Below are positions 1 through 7,031 of a stretch of 64,000 nucleotides of DNA, one piece after another (the stretch's first letter is position 1; each line of letters starts with the position of its first letter). The stretch lies in contig JAPOXA010000007.1 in the NCBI GenBank assembly GCA_026707325.1, positions 1 to 64,000 of the forward strand, in the 5' to 3' direction. This stretch comes from Acidobacteriota bacterium (lineage in GTDB: Bacteria > Acidobacteriota > Thermoanaerobaculia > Multivoradales > Multivoraceae). A model generated the notes under the pieces. That model made no database searches. It worked only from the letters and a program-made list of their open reading frames with translations, and was not told the origin of the DNA. A program made the position numbers and the translations under genes.

Positions 1-54
1 GTTTCTCCGGCCGCCTGCGGCGGCAGCCGGCGGGGACGCCGGCGCACCCAGTGT
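1..54 (+). repeat. Dispersed hairpin repeat, copy a (cut by window edge)
   Basis: This copy carries the GCCGCCTGCGGCGGC hairpin, then a GCCGGC...GCCGGC hairpin, then the conserved tail GCGCACCCAGTGTG. It lies downstream of the SoxD-like gene, and its left part lies outside the window. Confidence 0.8.
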
Positions 55-66
55 GGAACCTCCTTG

Positions 67-594
67 CTACTGCGTGTCCGGCCGGTCGTCCGGGACGAAA
101 CCGTCGCGGTTCGGCATCTCGACCTTGGGCAGGCTCTCCTGGTCGAGCACGGCGTCCTCGGCGACGATTCCGCCCAGGTGCAGCAGATGCGCGACGACGG
201 CGTAGATCTCGTCGTCGCTGAGCAAGCCCGGCGACTCGTAGGGCATGGAGCGGCGGACGTAGTCCCAGAGCGTCGTGGCATGGGGCCAGTAGCTCTCGAC
301 CGTCTTTCGAGGCCGCCCGGACGTCAGGCTGTCGCGGCCGCCGACGAGCGCCGCGGCCTCGTCGCCTTCGGCGTTCCGGCCGTGGCAGGCGGCGCAGAAC
401 TGCTGGTAGACCGCCTTGCCCTCGCTGACGGTGCCGCGGCCCGCGGGAAGGCCCTTGCCGTCGGGGAACACCGTGTACCCGTCGGCGGCGAGCTCCTGGG
501 CCGTCGGCTCGCTGCCGAGGCCGGTCTGTTCGGACGCGCCAGCGACGGTGGCGCCGGCCACAAAGAGAAGGAGAGCCACAAGAGGAGGTCGCAC
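67..594 (-). CDS. soxD: SoxD-like periplasmic c-type cytochrome
   Basis: Predicted 175-residue secreted monohaem cytochrome c, probable electron acceptor of the SoxC-like molybdoprotein encoded just upstream. A hydrophobic signal segment covers residues 4-20. The haem motif CAACH has C67, C70 and H71. Around it are blocks typical of SoxD: PDGKGLP, a YWPHATTLWDYVRRSMP block and a C-terminal MPNRDGF motif. It is shorter than two-haem SoxD proteins and has only one CxxCH. The start is GTG at 594; the frame stays open to 813, but that stretch is repeat-element sequence, and GTG at 579 is another option. The proposed start codon lies inside the tail of the repeat. The assignment as sulfane/sulfite dehydrogenase cytochrome rests on motifs and neighbour. 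No other sox genes are visible. Confidence 0.75.
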   Translation of the reverse strand: MRPPLVALLLFVAGATVAGASEQTGLGSEPTAQELAADGYTVFPDGKGLPAGRGTVSEGKAVYQQFCAACHGRNAEGDEAAALVGGRDSLTSGRPRKTVESYWPHATTLWDYVRRSMPYESPGLLSDDEIYAVVAHLLHLGGIVAEDAVLDQESLPKVEMPNRDGFVPDDRPDTQ

Positions 595-773
595 ACTGGG
601 GGCGCCGGCGTCCTCGCCGGCTTTCGGGCGACGCCGCGAAGCGGTGGTGACCGAGACAACTCGCGAGGCCGAAGGCCTCTCCTTGTTGAAGCGCCGCAGA
701 GAGGAAGGAGCGAGGCCTGCGGCCTCGCGCGTTTCCTTCAGAAGGCCGGCGGGGACGCCGGCGCACCCAGTGG
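592..773. repeat. Dispersed hairpin repeat, copy b, two-ended
   Basis: This is the only copy seen with both termini: CACACTGGG-type on the left and CACCCAGTG on the right, in inverted orientation, about 180 bp apart. Between them are hairpins such as GAGGCCGAAGGCCTC and GAGGCCTGCGGCCTC. It separates soxC from soxD, two genes expected to be directly adjacent. Confidence 0.75.
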
Positions 774-799
774 GCGACCTCATACAAACTGCTGTGTGA

Positions 800-2008
800 C
801 TACGCCTCCGCATTCGTCACCTCCCCCGACTCCCGCACCTCCCAAGCCTTGATCCGGTTGTTGTGGTAGATCGTCGACCGGCCTCTCGCCTCGAGCAGCG
901 CCGCCAGGGTCGGCTGGACGTAACCCGAGTCGTCCGTCGCCCGGGACATCAGGACGTGGCGACCCCCGTCCCAGCGCCAGCGCGAGCGGAAGCGGGTGAA
1001 CGCCTTCGCATGGCTCGGACCCTCGATCTCCGCGTCGACCCAGGAGTCGCCGCCGTCCGTCGACACCTCGACCCGGGAGATCGTGCCGCGGCCCGACCAG
1101 GCCAGGCCGCGGATCTCGAAGAAGCCGGGCCGGTCCAGCTTCTGCTCGCCCGAGGGCCGGGTGATGACGGACTTCGCGTCCATGACCAGCGTGAACTGGC
1201 GGGCCTTGCCGTCCGGCAGCAGATCGGTGTACTTCGAGGTCTCGTCGCGGGCCATCGACGGCATGTGGGCGACCTCGATCCGGCGCAGCCACTTGACGCT
1301 GATGCTCCCTTCGCAGCCCGGTACCAGGAGCCGCAGCGGATAGCCCTGTTCGGGCCGGACGGCCTCGCCGTTCTGGCCGTAGGCGATCATCACGTCGTCG
1401 AGCGCCCGGTCCAGCGGCACGCTGCGGCTCATCAGCCCGGCGTCGGCGCCCTCCGCGACGATCCAGCTCGCCTCCGGCCTGACCCCGACTTCGTCCAGCA
1501 GGTCGGCCAGCAGCACGCCGGTCCACTCGCTACAGCTCGCCAGTCCGTGGCTCAACTGCACGTTCGGCGCTCCGGCCGGCGACCACTCGCGGGCGCTGTT
1601 GCCGGAGCACTCGATGAAGTGGAAGCGCGACACCGAGGGCATTCGCACCAGGTCGTCCATCGTGAAGACGAGCGGACGGTCGACGAGCCCGTGGATCGTC
1701 AGCCGGTGGGTGTCCGGGTCGATCGCCGGCACGCCCGTGTGGTGGCGCTCGAAGTGGAGCCCGGACGGCGTGACGATGCCCTCCAGGTCGGCGAGCGGCG
1801 TGTTCGAGGACGACGCCGTCGCGTCGGGAGCGCGACTCCAGCGCTTCGAGTCCTCGAACGGCGAGGGCCGGCCGTAGTCGCTGGGGGTCTCGCCGAGGTC
1901 CCGGATGGCGTCCGTCGTCTGCGCGCGGGCCGCGGGATGGAGCGAACCCGCCGCGGCGGCCCCGGCGAGTCCGATGAAGGCGCGTCGGCTGGGCCGCTGC
2001 TTGCTCAT
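800..2008 (-). CDS. soxC: SoxC-like molybdopterin sulfane/sulfite dehydrogenase
   Basis: Predicted 402-residue periplasmic molybdenum enzyme of the sulfite oxidase family. The N-terminus is a Tat signal (SRRAFIGLAG, twin arginine at 8-9) followed by a hydrophobic stretch and an ARA cleavage region, so export in the folded state is expected. The molybdenum-ligand cysteine is C134 in FIECSGNS. The oxidoreductase molybdopterin domain covers about residues 75-260, followed by a C-terminal dimerisation domain containing STDGGDSW. It is followed on the same strand by the SoxD-like cytochrome after 205 bp filled mainly by a dispersed repeat. In SoxCD the pair oxidises sulfane sulfur bound to SoxYZ; those carrier genes are absent here, so free sulfite or another oxyanion may be the substrate. 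Confidence 0.85.
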   Translation of the reverse strand: MSKQRPSRRAFIGLAGAAAAGSLHPAARAQTTDAIRDLGETPSDYGRPSPFEDSKRWSRAPDATASSSNTPLADLEGIVTPSGLHFERHHTGVPAIDPDTHRLTIHGLVDRPLVFTMDDLVRMPSVSRFHFIECSGNSAREWSPAGAPNVQLSHGLASCSEWTGVLLADLLDEVGVRPEASWIVAEGADAGLMSRSVPLDRALDDVMIAYGQNGEAVRPEQGYPLRLLVPGCEGSISVKWLRRIEVAHMPSMARDETSKYTDLLPDGKARQFTLVMDAKSVITRPSGEQKLDRPGFFEIRGLAWSGRGTISRVEVSTDGGDSWVDAEIEGPSHAKAFTRFRSRWRWDGGRHVLMSRATDDSGYVQPTLAALLEARGRSTIYHNNRIKAWEVRESGEVTNAEA

Positions 2009-2050
2009 GTCCGTCCTCCTCTGGGAAGAGAACTAGCCTAGCGCGACGTC

Positions 2051-3106
2051 CTACAGGCGGTTGACCGCTTCCTCAGCTAGGTCGAGCGTCCGGATGATGC
2101 GCTGGCGCATCTCAGGCAGGTCGACGCCTTCAGTGCTCTTCTTGCCTTCCATGTACCGGGCATACACGCCGTGCACGATCGCCGCGGACTTCCAGCGGTT
2201 GAAGCCGACGTAGTAGTCGAGATTCGACAGGTCGCGGCCGGTTCGCTCCGCGTAGCGGTCCAGCAGTTCCTCGCGCGCGGGGAAACCGGGCGCCGCGGTG
2301 GCGCCGCCGGCGCCGGTGGGCATCGTGTCGGTCGCCGGCATCCACTGGTTCATCGCGTAGGCCAGGTCGGCCAGCGGATCACCGAGGGTCGAGATCTCCC
2401 AGTCGACGACGGCGGCAATCGTCGAGTCCGGCCCGACCAGGCAGTTGTGCAGCCCGTAGTCGCCGTGGACGACCCGCGCCGACCCCTGGTCCGGCAGGTG
2501 CTCGAGGAAGTAGCGCTGCAGCTCGTGCGCCCGCGGATCGTCGAGCTGCGCCGGCTCGACGGACGCCGTCCACGACCGGTACCAGGTGCGAAGCTGCCGC
2601 CCGACATAGCTGTCGCGCTTGCCGAGCTCACCGAGCCCGACCTCGTCCGGGTCGACGGCGTGCAGTTCGGCCAGCACGTCGATGAACGAATGCGCCAGCT
2701 TCGGGCGGCGCTTCCGCGCCACCCACTCCTCGGTGTGGGCCGAGCTGTAGAGCGGCCGGCCGTTGACCAGGCCCATCACGTAGAACCAGGCGCCGGTCAC
2801 GTCCGGACTATCGCAGAACGCAATCGCCGGCGGCACCGGCACCGAAGTCGGCCCGAGCGCCGAGATCAGGGCCCACTCGCGGCTCATGTCGTGAGCCTTG
2901 GGCAGCAGCTTGCCCTGCGGCGGCCGCCGGATGACCGCCGTGCGGCCCTCCGTGTCGTCGATCCGATAGGTCAGGTTCGAGTGGCCGCCCTGAAGCCGGG
3001 TCCACTGGAGCGGCGGCGTCAGGCTGTCGACGTGTTCGGCGATCCAGGCCTCGACTGCGGGTTGATCGTAGCCCTCGGGGCCCGTGCTTTCGTCGTGTGT
3101 CGACAT
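2051..3106 (-). CDS. Phosphotransferase family protein (ACAD10/APH-like)
   Basis: Predicted 351-residue cytoplasmic kinase-fold protein of the aminoglycoside/choline phosphotransferase superfamily, closest in appearance to the stand-alone homologues of the ACAD10/11 kinase domain. Visible features are GGHSNLTY (nucleotide-binding loop), AVIRRPP (lysine position replaced by arginine-rich text), the catalytic loop HGDYGLHNCL and the magnesium site DWEISTLGDPLADLAY. Homologues are often linked to fatty-acid or hydroxyacyl-CoA metabolism, but no such genes are adjacent and the substrate is unknown. ATG at 3106 is chosen; a GTG at 3130 lies at the edge of a dispersed repeat and would add eight residues. 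No clear ribosome-binding site precedes either. Confidence 0.8.
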   Translation of the reverse strand: MSTHDESTGPEGYDQPAVEAWIAEHVDSLTPPLQWTRLQGGHSNLTYRIDDTEGRTAVIRRPPQGKLLPKAHDMSREWALISALGPTSVPVPPAIAFCDSPDVTGAWFYVMGLVNGRPLYSSAHTEEWVARKRRPKLAHSFIDVLAELHAVDPDEVGLGELGKRDSYVGRQLRTWYRSWTASVEPAQLDDPRAHELQRYFLEHLPDQGSARVVHGDYGLHNCLVGPDSTIAAVVDWEISTLGDPLADLAYAMNQWMPATDTMPTGAGGATAAPGFPAREELLDRYAERTGRDLSNLDYYVGFNRWKSAAIVHGVYARYMEGKKSTEGVDLPEMRQRIIRTLDLAEEAVNRL

Positions 3107-3127
3107 TGTCGGCAACTGTAGCAACGT

Positions 3128-3222
3128 CACACACCGGGTGCGCCGGCGCCCTCGCCGGCTTTCGGGCGACGCCGCGGAGCGGTGGCGACCGAAGATGACT
3201 CGTGAGGCCGAAGGCCTCTCCC
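3128..3222. repeat. Dispersed hairpin repeat, copy c
   Basis: Left terminus CACACCGGGTGCGCCGGCG, then sequence closely matching copy b through the GAGGCCGAAGGCCTC hairpin. It lies between the phosphotransferase start and the stop codon of the PQQ dehydrogenase. Confidence 0.7.
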
Positions 3223-3227
3223 TGTCC

Positions 3228-5099
3228 CTACGGCAACCGGAACACCAACAGCTCTTCCGTCGCCGTCACCGCCACGTACTGCCGGCCGTCGGCCGCCGCG
3301 TACGTCATCGGGTTCGCGTTGCCCTGGAGCGGCAACTCCGCCGACCACAGTTCCTCGCCCGTCTCCACGTCGAGCGCCCGGAGGCGGCGGTCGTCGGTCG
3401 CGGCGATGAAGGCGATGCCGGCGGCGGTGACGATCGCCGAGGCGCGGCCCGGCCGGCCGGTCTCCCGCTTCTCCGCCGGCAGCCCCTCCGTGACGCCGAG
3501 CGGCCGCCGCCACGCGACTTCGCCGGTATCGGCATCGATCGCGGTCAGAGCCCCCCAAGGCGGCTTCTGGCACGGCCAGGACACGTCGCCGATGCGGACC
3601 GCGAAGGAGAACGGCCGAGCCACCCGCAGGACGTACGTCGCGGGATCGGCCTCCGTGTCTTCCTCGACCCAGCCCATCGTACCGATGTCCTGGCTGAGAG
3701 CGAGCAGCCGGCGCGTCGCCGGGTCGAAGGCAACGCCGCCCCAGTTCGGGCCGCCGGCGAGACCCGGGAACAGCAGGGTGGCGCCGCGATCCTCGGCGCC
3801 GCGGTGCATCCAGGGCGTGTACGGACCCGCGTTGTGAAGCGGCCCGGCGCTCTCGACGAGTTCCGCGCAGGCTTCCGCGTGCTCGGCCGTCGTGTCCTCG
3901 GCGGTCACGAGGTCCTCCGCCTCGTAGCCGACCCGCCCCAGCGCCGGCGTCACGCTCGGGATCGGCTGCGTCGGGTGGGTCTGCTCGCCAGGCACCTCGC
4001 TCGCCGGCATCGGCCGCTCCTCAACGCCGAAGACGGGCTCGCCGTTCTCCCGATTGAGGACGAAGAGGTAGCCCGACTTCGTCGTCACGGCGAGCGCGTC
4101 GACGGTCTCCCCGCCCCGGTCGACCTCGAACAGCACGGGCGGCGCCGGCGGATCGTGGTCCCAGATGTCGTGGTGGATGGTCTGGAAGTGCCAGCGGTAG
4201 TCCCCGGTCCGGATGTCGACCGCGACCACCGCGTTGGCGAACAGGTTGGCGCCGTGCCGGTCGCCGCCGTAGGCGAACGGGATGGGCGCGGCGAGCGGCA
4301 GGAAGACGAGCTCCCGTTCCTCGTCGACCGTGAAGTAGAAGGGCCAGGCGTTCCCGCCCAGGCGGCCCCGCCAGCTCTCGCCCTCCCAGGTCTCGTGGCC
4401 GACCTCGCCCGGCTCGGCCACGGAGTTGAACTCCCAGAGCTTCTCGCCGGTGACGGCGCTGAACGCCCGGGCGTTGCCGATGCCGCCCGCCGTTCCCGGC
4501 GGCGTGTTCGCGCCGACGACGACGATGTCCTCCCAGACCAGCGGCACGGAGTTGTAGGGGACGCCGATGTCGACCGCGCCGCCATCGCCGAACTCCGTCG
4601 ACGGCGTTCCCGTGGCCGCGTCGAGCGCAATCAGCCGTGCGCCGGCGCAGAACACGATACGGGGCGCCGCTCCGTCCGCGCCGCCGCCCGGCCAGTACGA
4701 GACGCCGCGGCGCGACGGGGCGCCGTCCGCCACCGTGTGGCGCCAGAGCTCCTCTCCGGTCGCCGCGTCGAGCGCGACCACGGCGCCGGCCGCGGGCAGG
4801 TAGAGCACGCCGTCCACCGCGATCGGCGTCGCTTGGGAGCGCGCCGGCCGCCCGGGATCGCCCGCGCCCTCGCCGGCAGGCGACGAAGCGAGTCCGTAGG
4901 TCCAGGCTGGCGCCAGGTGGCCGATGTTGGCGGTCGTGATTTCGGCCAGCGGCGAGTACCCGCTCCCCGCGGCGTCGCCGCGGTACATCGGCCAGTCGGC
5001 GCGCGCCGAACCGCCCTCGGAACCGCCGCCGCAGCCCAGCACGGCCACCACCGCGACCGACGCCGCCAGAGGCCGTATGATCCTCGCTCCATACTTCAT
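3228..5099 (-). CDS. PQQ-dependent dehydrogenase, lipoprotein
   Basis: Predicted 623-residue quinoprotein. A lipoprotein signal ends in VLGC with the acylated cysteine near residue 21, so it should be membrane-anchored on the periplasmic side. The start of the beta-propeller shows the family pattern WPMYRGDAAGSGYSPL. Inside are HHDIWDHDPPAPP and TKSGYLFVLNRENGEPV, which match PQQ alcohol/glucose dehydrogenases, and a late ATDDRRLRALDVETGEELW propeller repeat. There is no CxxCH, so it must pass electrons to another carrier; the small cytochrome encoded divergently at 5219 is a candidate. ATG 5099 is used because the frame upstream has no signal peptide. Substrate unknown. Confidence 0.85.
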   Translation of the reverse strand: MKYGARIIRPLAASVAVVAVLGCGGGSEGGSARADWPMYRGDAAGSGYSPLAEITTANIGHLAPAWTYGLASSPAGEGAGDPGRPARSQATPIAVDGVLYLPAAGAVVALDAATGEELWRHTVADGAPSRRGVSYWPGGGADGAAPRIVFCAGARLIALDAATGTPSTEFGDGGAVDIGVPYNSVPLVWEDIVVVGANTPPGTAGGIGNARAFSAVTGEKLWEFNSVAEPGEVGHETWEGESWRGRLGGNAWPFYFTVDEERELVFLPLAAPIPFAYGGDRHGANLFANAVVAVDIRTGDYRWHFQTIHHDIWDHDPPAPPVLFEVDRGGETVDALAVTTKSGYLFVLNRENGEPVFGVEERPMPASEVPGEQTHPTQPIPSVTPALGRVGYEAEDLVTAEDTTAEHAEACAELVESAGPLHNAGPYTPWMHRGAEDRGATLLFPGLAGGPNWGGVAFDPATRRLLALSQDIGTMGWVEEDTEADPATYVLRVARPFSFAVRIGDVSWPCQKPPWGALTAIDADTGEVAWRRPLGVTEGLPAEKRETGRPGRASAIVTAAGIAFIAATDDRRLRALDVETGEELWSAELPLQGNANPMTYAAADGRQYVAVTATEELLVFRLP

Positions 5100-5218
5100 C
5101 GCTGTGTTTCCGGGAATGCCCGTCGGGAAGGGACTAGACTGTAGCCGAGACCCGTTGCCGGCCCTAGTCCAGACTGCTGAGGCGGCGCGGGTCTCTCGGC
5201 TTGAAGGGAAGAGAAGGC

Positions 5219-5650
5219 ATGAACCCACGTCCCCCGTCGTCCCCGGCTCTGGCTCTGGCCCTGCTGGTCGCCGGCGCGGCCGGCGGGCCGCCGGTGAGCG
5301 GTCAGGAAGAGGAGCAGGTCGACTACGTCACGGACGTGCAGCCGATCCTTGAAGCGTTCTGCTACGAGTGCCACGGCGAGGACAGGTCCCTGCGCGAGGC
5401 GGATCTCCGCCTCGACATCAAGGAGCTGGCGTTCAAGGACCTCGGCGGCTTCCCCAACATCGCCCCCGGCGACCCGGACGACAGCGAGCTCTACATTCGC
5501 GTGAGCTCGGAGTTTCTGGAGATGCGGATGCCGCCTTACGAGGCCGGCACCCAGTTGACCGAAGAGCAGATCGAGACGATCCGGCTGTGGATCCTGCAAG
5601 GAGCCGAGTGGCCCGACGAAGTGCAGCCGGAAGGCGGAGTGGATGGTTAG
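5219..5650 (+). CDS. Secreted c-type cytochrome (planctomycete-type domain)
   Basis: Predicted 143-residue exported monohaem protein. A signal peptide covers residues 1-28, followed by the typical start of planctomycete-type cytochrome domains, VDYVTDVQPILEAFCYECHG, with C48, C51 and H52 as haem ligands. A MPP motif (MRMPPYEAG) and a C-terminal ETIRLWILQGAEWP helix fit the family. The ATG at 5219 follows AGAAGG. It is divergent from the PQQ lipoprotein and upstream of the sugar dehydrogenase, suggesting a role as electron acceptor for one of these quinoproteins; that link is inference. Confidence 0.85.
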   Translation: MNPRPPSSPALALALLVAGAAGGPPVSGQEEEQVDYVTDVQPILEAFCYECHGEDRSLREADLRLDIKELAFKDLGGFPNIAPGDPDDSELYIRVSSEFLEMRMPPYEAGTQLTEEQIETIRLWILQGAEWPDEVQPEGGVDG

Positions 5651-5655
5651 TGTGT

Positions 5656-5729
5656 GGTGCCGGCCTGACGGCCGGCGCGTTACCAAGCCGCCTGCGGCGG
5701 CAGCGGGTCAGAAGACCCGCGCACCCAGT
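5656..5729. repeat. Dispersed hairpin repeat, copy d
   Basis: Three consecutive hairpins: GCCGGCCTGACGGCCGGC, GCCGCCTGCGGCGGC and GGGTCAGAAGACCC, followed by the tail GCGCACCCAG. The third stem differs in sequence from the GCCGGC type but remains self-complementary. It sits between two same-strand redox genes. Confidence 0.85.
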
Positions 5730-5741
5730 AGGAGACGGACA

Positions 5742-7031
5742 ATGAAGCGAAAGACCGCTACTCGAATGACCCGGATCACCGCGTTCCTACTGGCAGCCGG
5801 CATCGCCGGCCAGGCGGTCGCCCAGACGGGCTACGGCGGCGGGGGCAGCGGCCTTCCCCGGGTCGAACTGCCGGCCGAGCCGTGGATCATGAACACCCAC
5901 CTGATCCCCGAGGTCAAGGTCTCCGTGGTCGTCCGCGGCATCAACCGGCCGTGGTCCCTCGCCTTCCTGCCCAAGGGCGACATGCTGGTCACCGAACGTG
6001 GCGGCGACCTGCGCCTGGTCCGCGACGGCGTGCTCGTCGACGAGCCGATCGCCGGCGTCCCCGACGACGTGCTCGCCCGCAGCCTCGCCGGCATGATGGA
6101 AGTCGCCGTCCACCCGCACTTCGCCGACAACGGCTACGTCTACCTCACCTACACGAGGCAGGTTTCGGGCCGCGAAGGCACCGTCGCCCTGGTCCGCGGC
6201 AGGCTCGACGGCACCTCGCTCGTCGACGTCGAGGACGTGTTCGTCGCCGAGCCCTGGGGCGGCTCGATCGCGGCCGCCCGGCTCGCCTTCGTGCCCGGCG
6301 AGGACATCATGTACATGACGATGGGCGGGGCCTTCGGCGCCGACCTCGTCGACGGCACGCAGAGTTTCTTCGGCCACGCCAAGCTGGCCCAGGACCCGAA
6401 CAGCCACGCCGGCAAGACACTGCGCCTGCGCCTCGACGGCAGCGTGCCCGACGACAACCCCTTCGTCGGCAAGGAGGGGCACAAGCCCGAGATCTACTCG
6501 ATGGGCCACCGCAACCAGATGGGCCTGGCGCTCCACCCCGAAACCCACCAGCCCTGGACCACCGAGCACGCCCCGCAGGGCGGCGACGAACTGAACGCGA
6601 TCGAAGCCGGCAAGAACTACGGCTGGCCGGTCGTCTCCTACGGCCGCCACTACAACGGCGTGCGCATCTCCGAGCGCTTCTGGGCCGAAGGCATGGAGGA
6701 ACCCGCCATCTTCTGGCTGCCCTCCATCGCCCCTTCCGGCCTCGCCTTCTACACCGGCGACGCGTTCCCCGAGTGGAAGGGCAACCTCTTCGCCGGCGCC
6801 CTGATGACCGGCCGGATGCCCAACACCGGCCATCTCGAACGGCTCATCTTCAGCGAGAAGGGCGAGGAACTCGGCCGCGAGTGGCTGCTCAAGGAGATCG
6901 GCAAGCGCATCCGCGACGTCCGGCAAGGCCCCGACGACTTCATCTACGTCATCACCGACGAGCGGGACGGCGCGGTGATCAGGCTGGAGCCGGCCGAGAA
7001 GGCGGAAGAGGCCGAAGCCGCCGCCGGCTAG
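5742..7031 (+). CDS. PQQ-dependent soluble aldose sugar dehydrogenase
   Basis: Predicted 429-residue exported quinoprotein of the YliI/soluble glucose dehydrogenase family. A signal peptide lies at about residues 1-27 (ITAFLLAAGIAGQAVAQ). Family blocks are RPWSLAFLPKGDMLVTERGG, VHPHFADNGYVYLTYT, GKTLRLRLDGSVPDDNPF, YSMGHRNQMGLALHP and TTEHAPQGGDELNAI; the last two hold PQQ and calcium contacts in this family. ATG 5742 is preceded by AGGAGA. The frame is open back to 5643, but that part encodes the dispersed repeat. It likely oxidises periplasmic aldoses. Confidence 0.88.
   Translation: MKRKTATRMTRITAFLLAAGIAGQAVAQTGYGGGGSGLPRVELPAEPWIMNTHLIPEVKVSVVVRGINRPWSLAFLPKGDMLVTERGGDLRLVRDGVLVDEPIAGVPDDVLARSLAGMMEVAVHPHFADNGYVYLTYTRQVSGREGTVALVRGRLDGTSLVDVEDVFVAEPWGGSIAAARLAFVPGEDIMYMTMGGAFGADLVDGTQSFFGHAKLAQDPNSHAGKTLRLRLDGSVPDDNPFVGKEGHKPEIYSMGHRNQMGLALHPETHQPWTTEHAPQGGDELNAIEAGKNYGWPVVSYGRHYNGVRISERFWAEGMEEPAIFWLPSIAPSGLAFYTGDAFPEWKGNLFAGALMTGRMPNTGHLERLIFSEKGEELGREWLLKEIGKRIRDVRQGPDDFIYVITDERDGAVIRLEPAEKAEEAEAAAG

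Noticed and set aside
3084..5144. 686-codon plus-strand frame antisense to the PQQ dehydrogenase
   Set aside because: Arginine-rich shadow with no domain; the minus strand encodes a clear quinoprotein with a lipoprotein signal.
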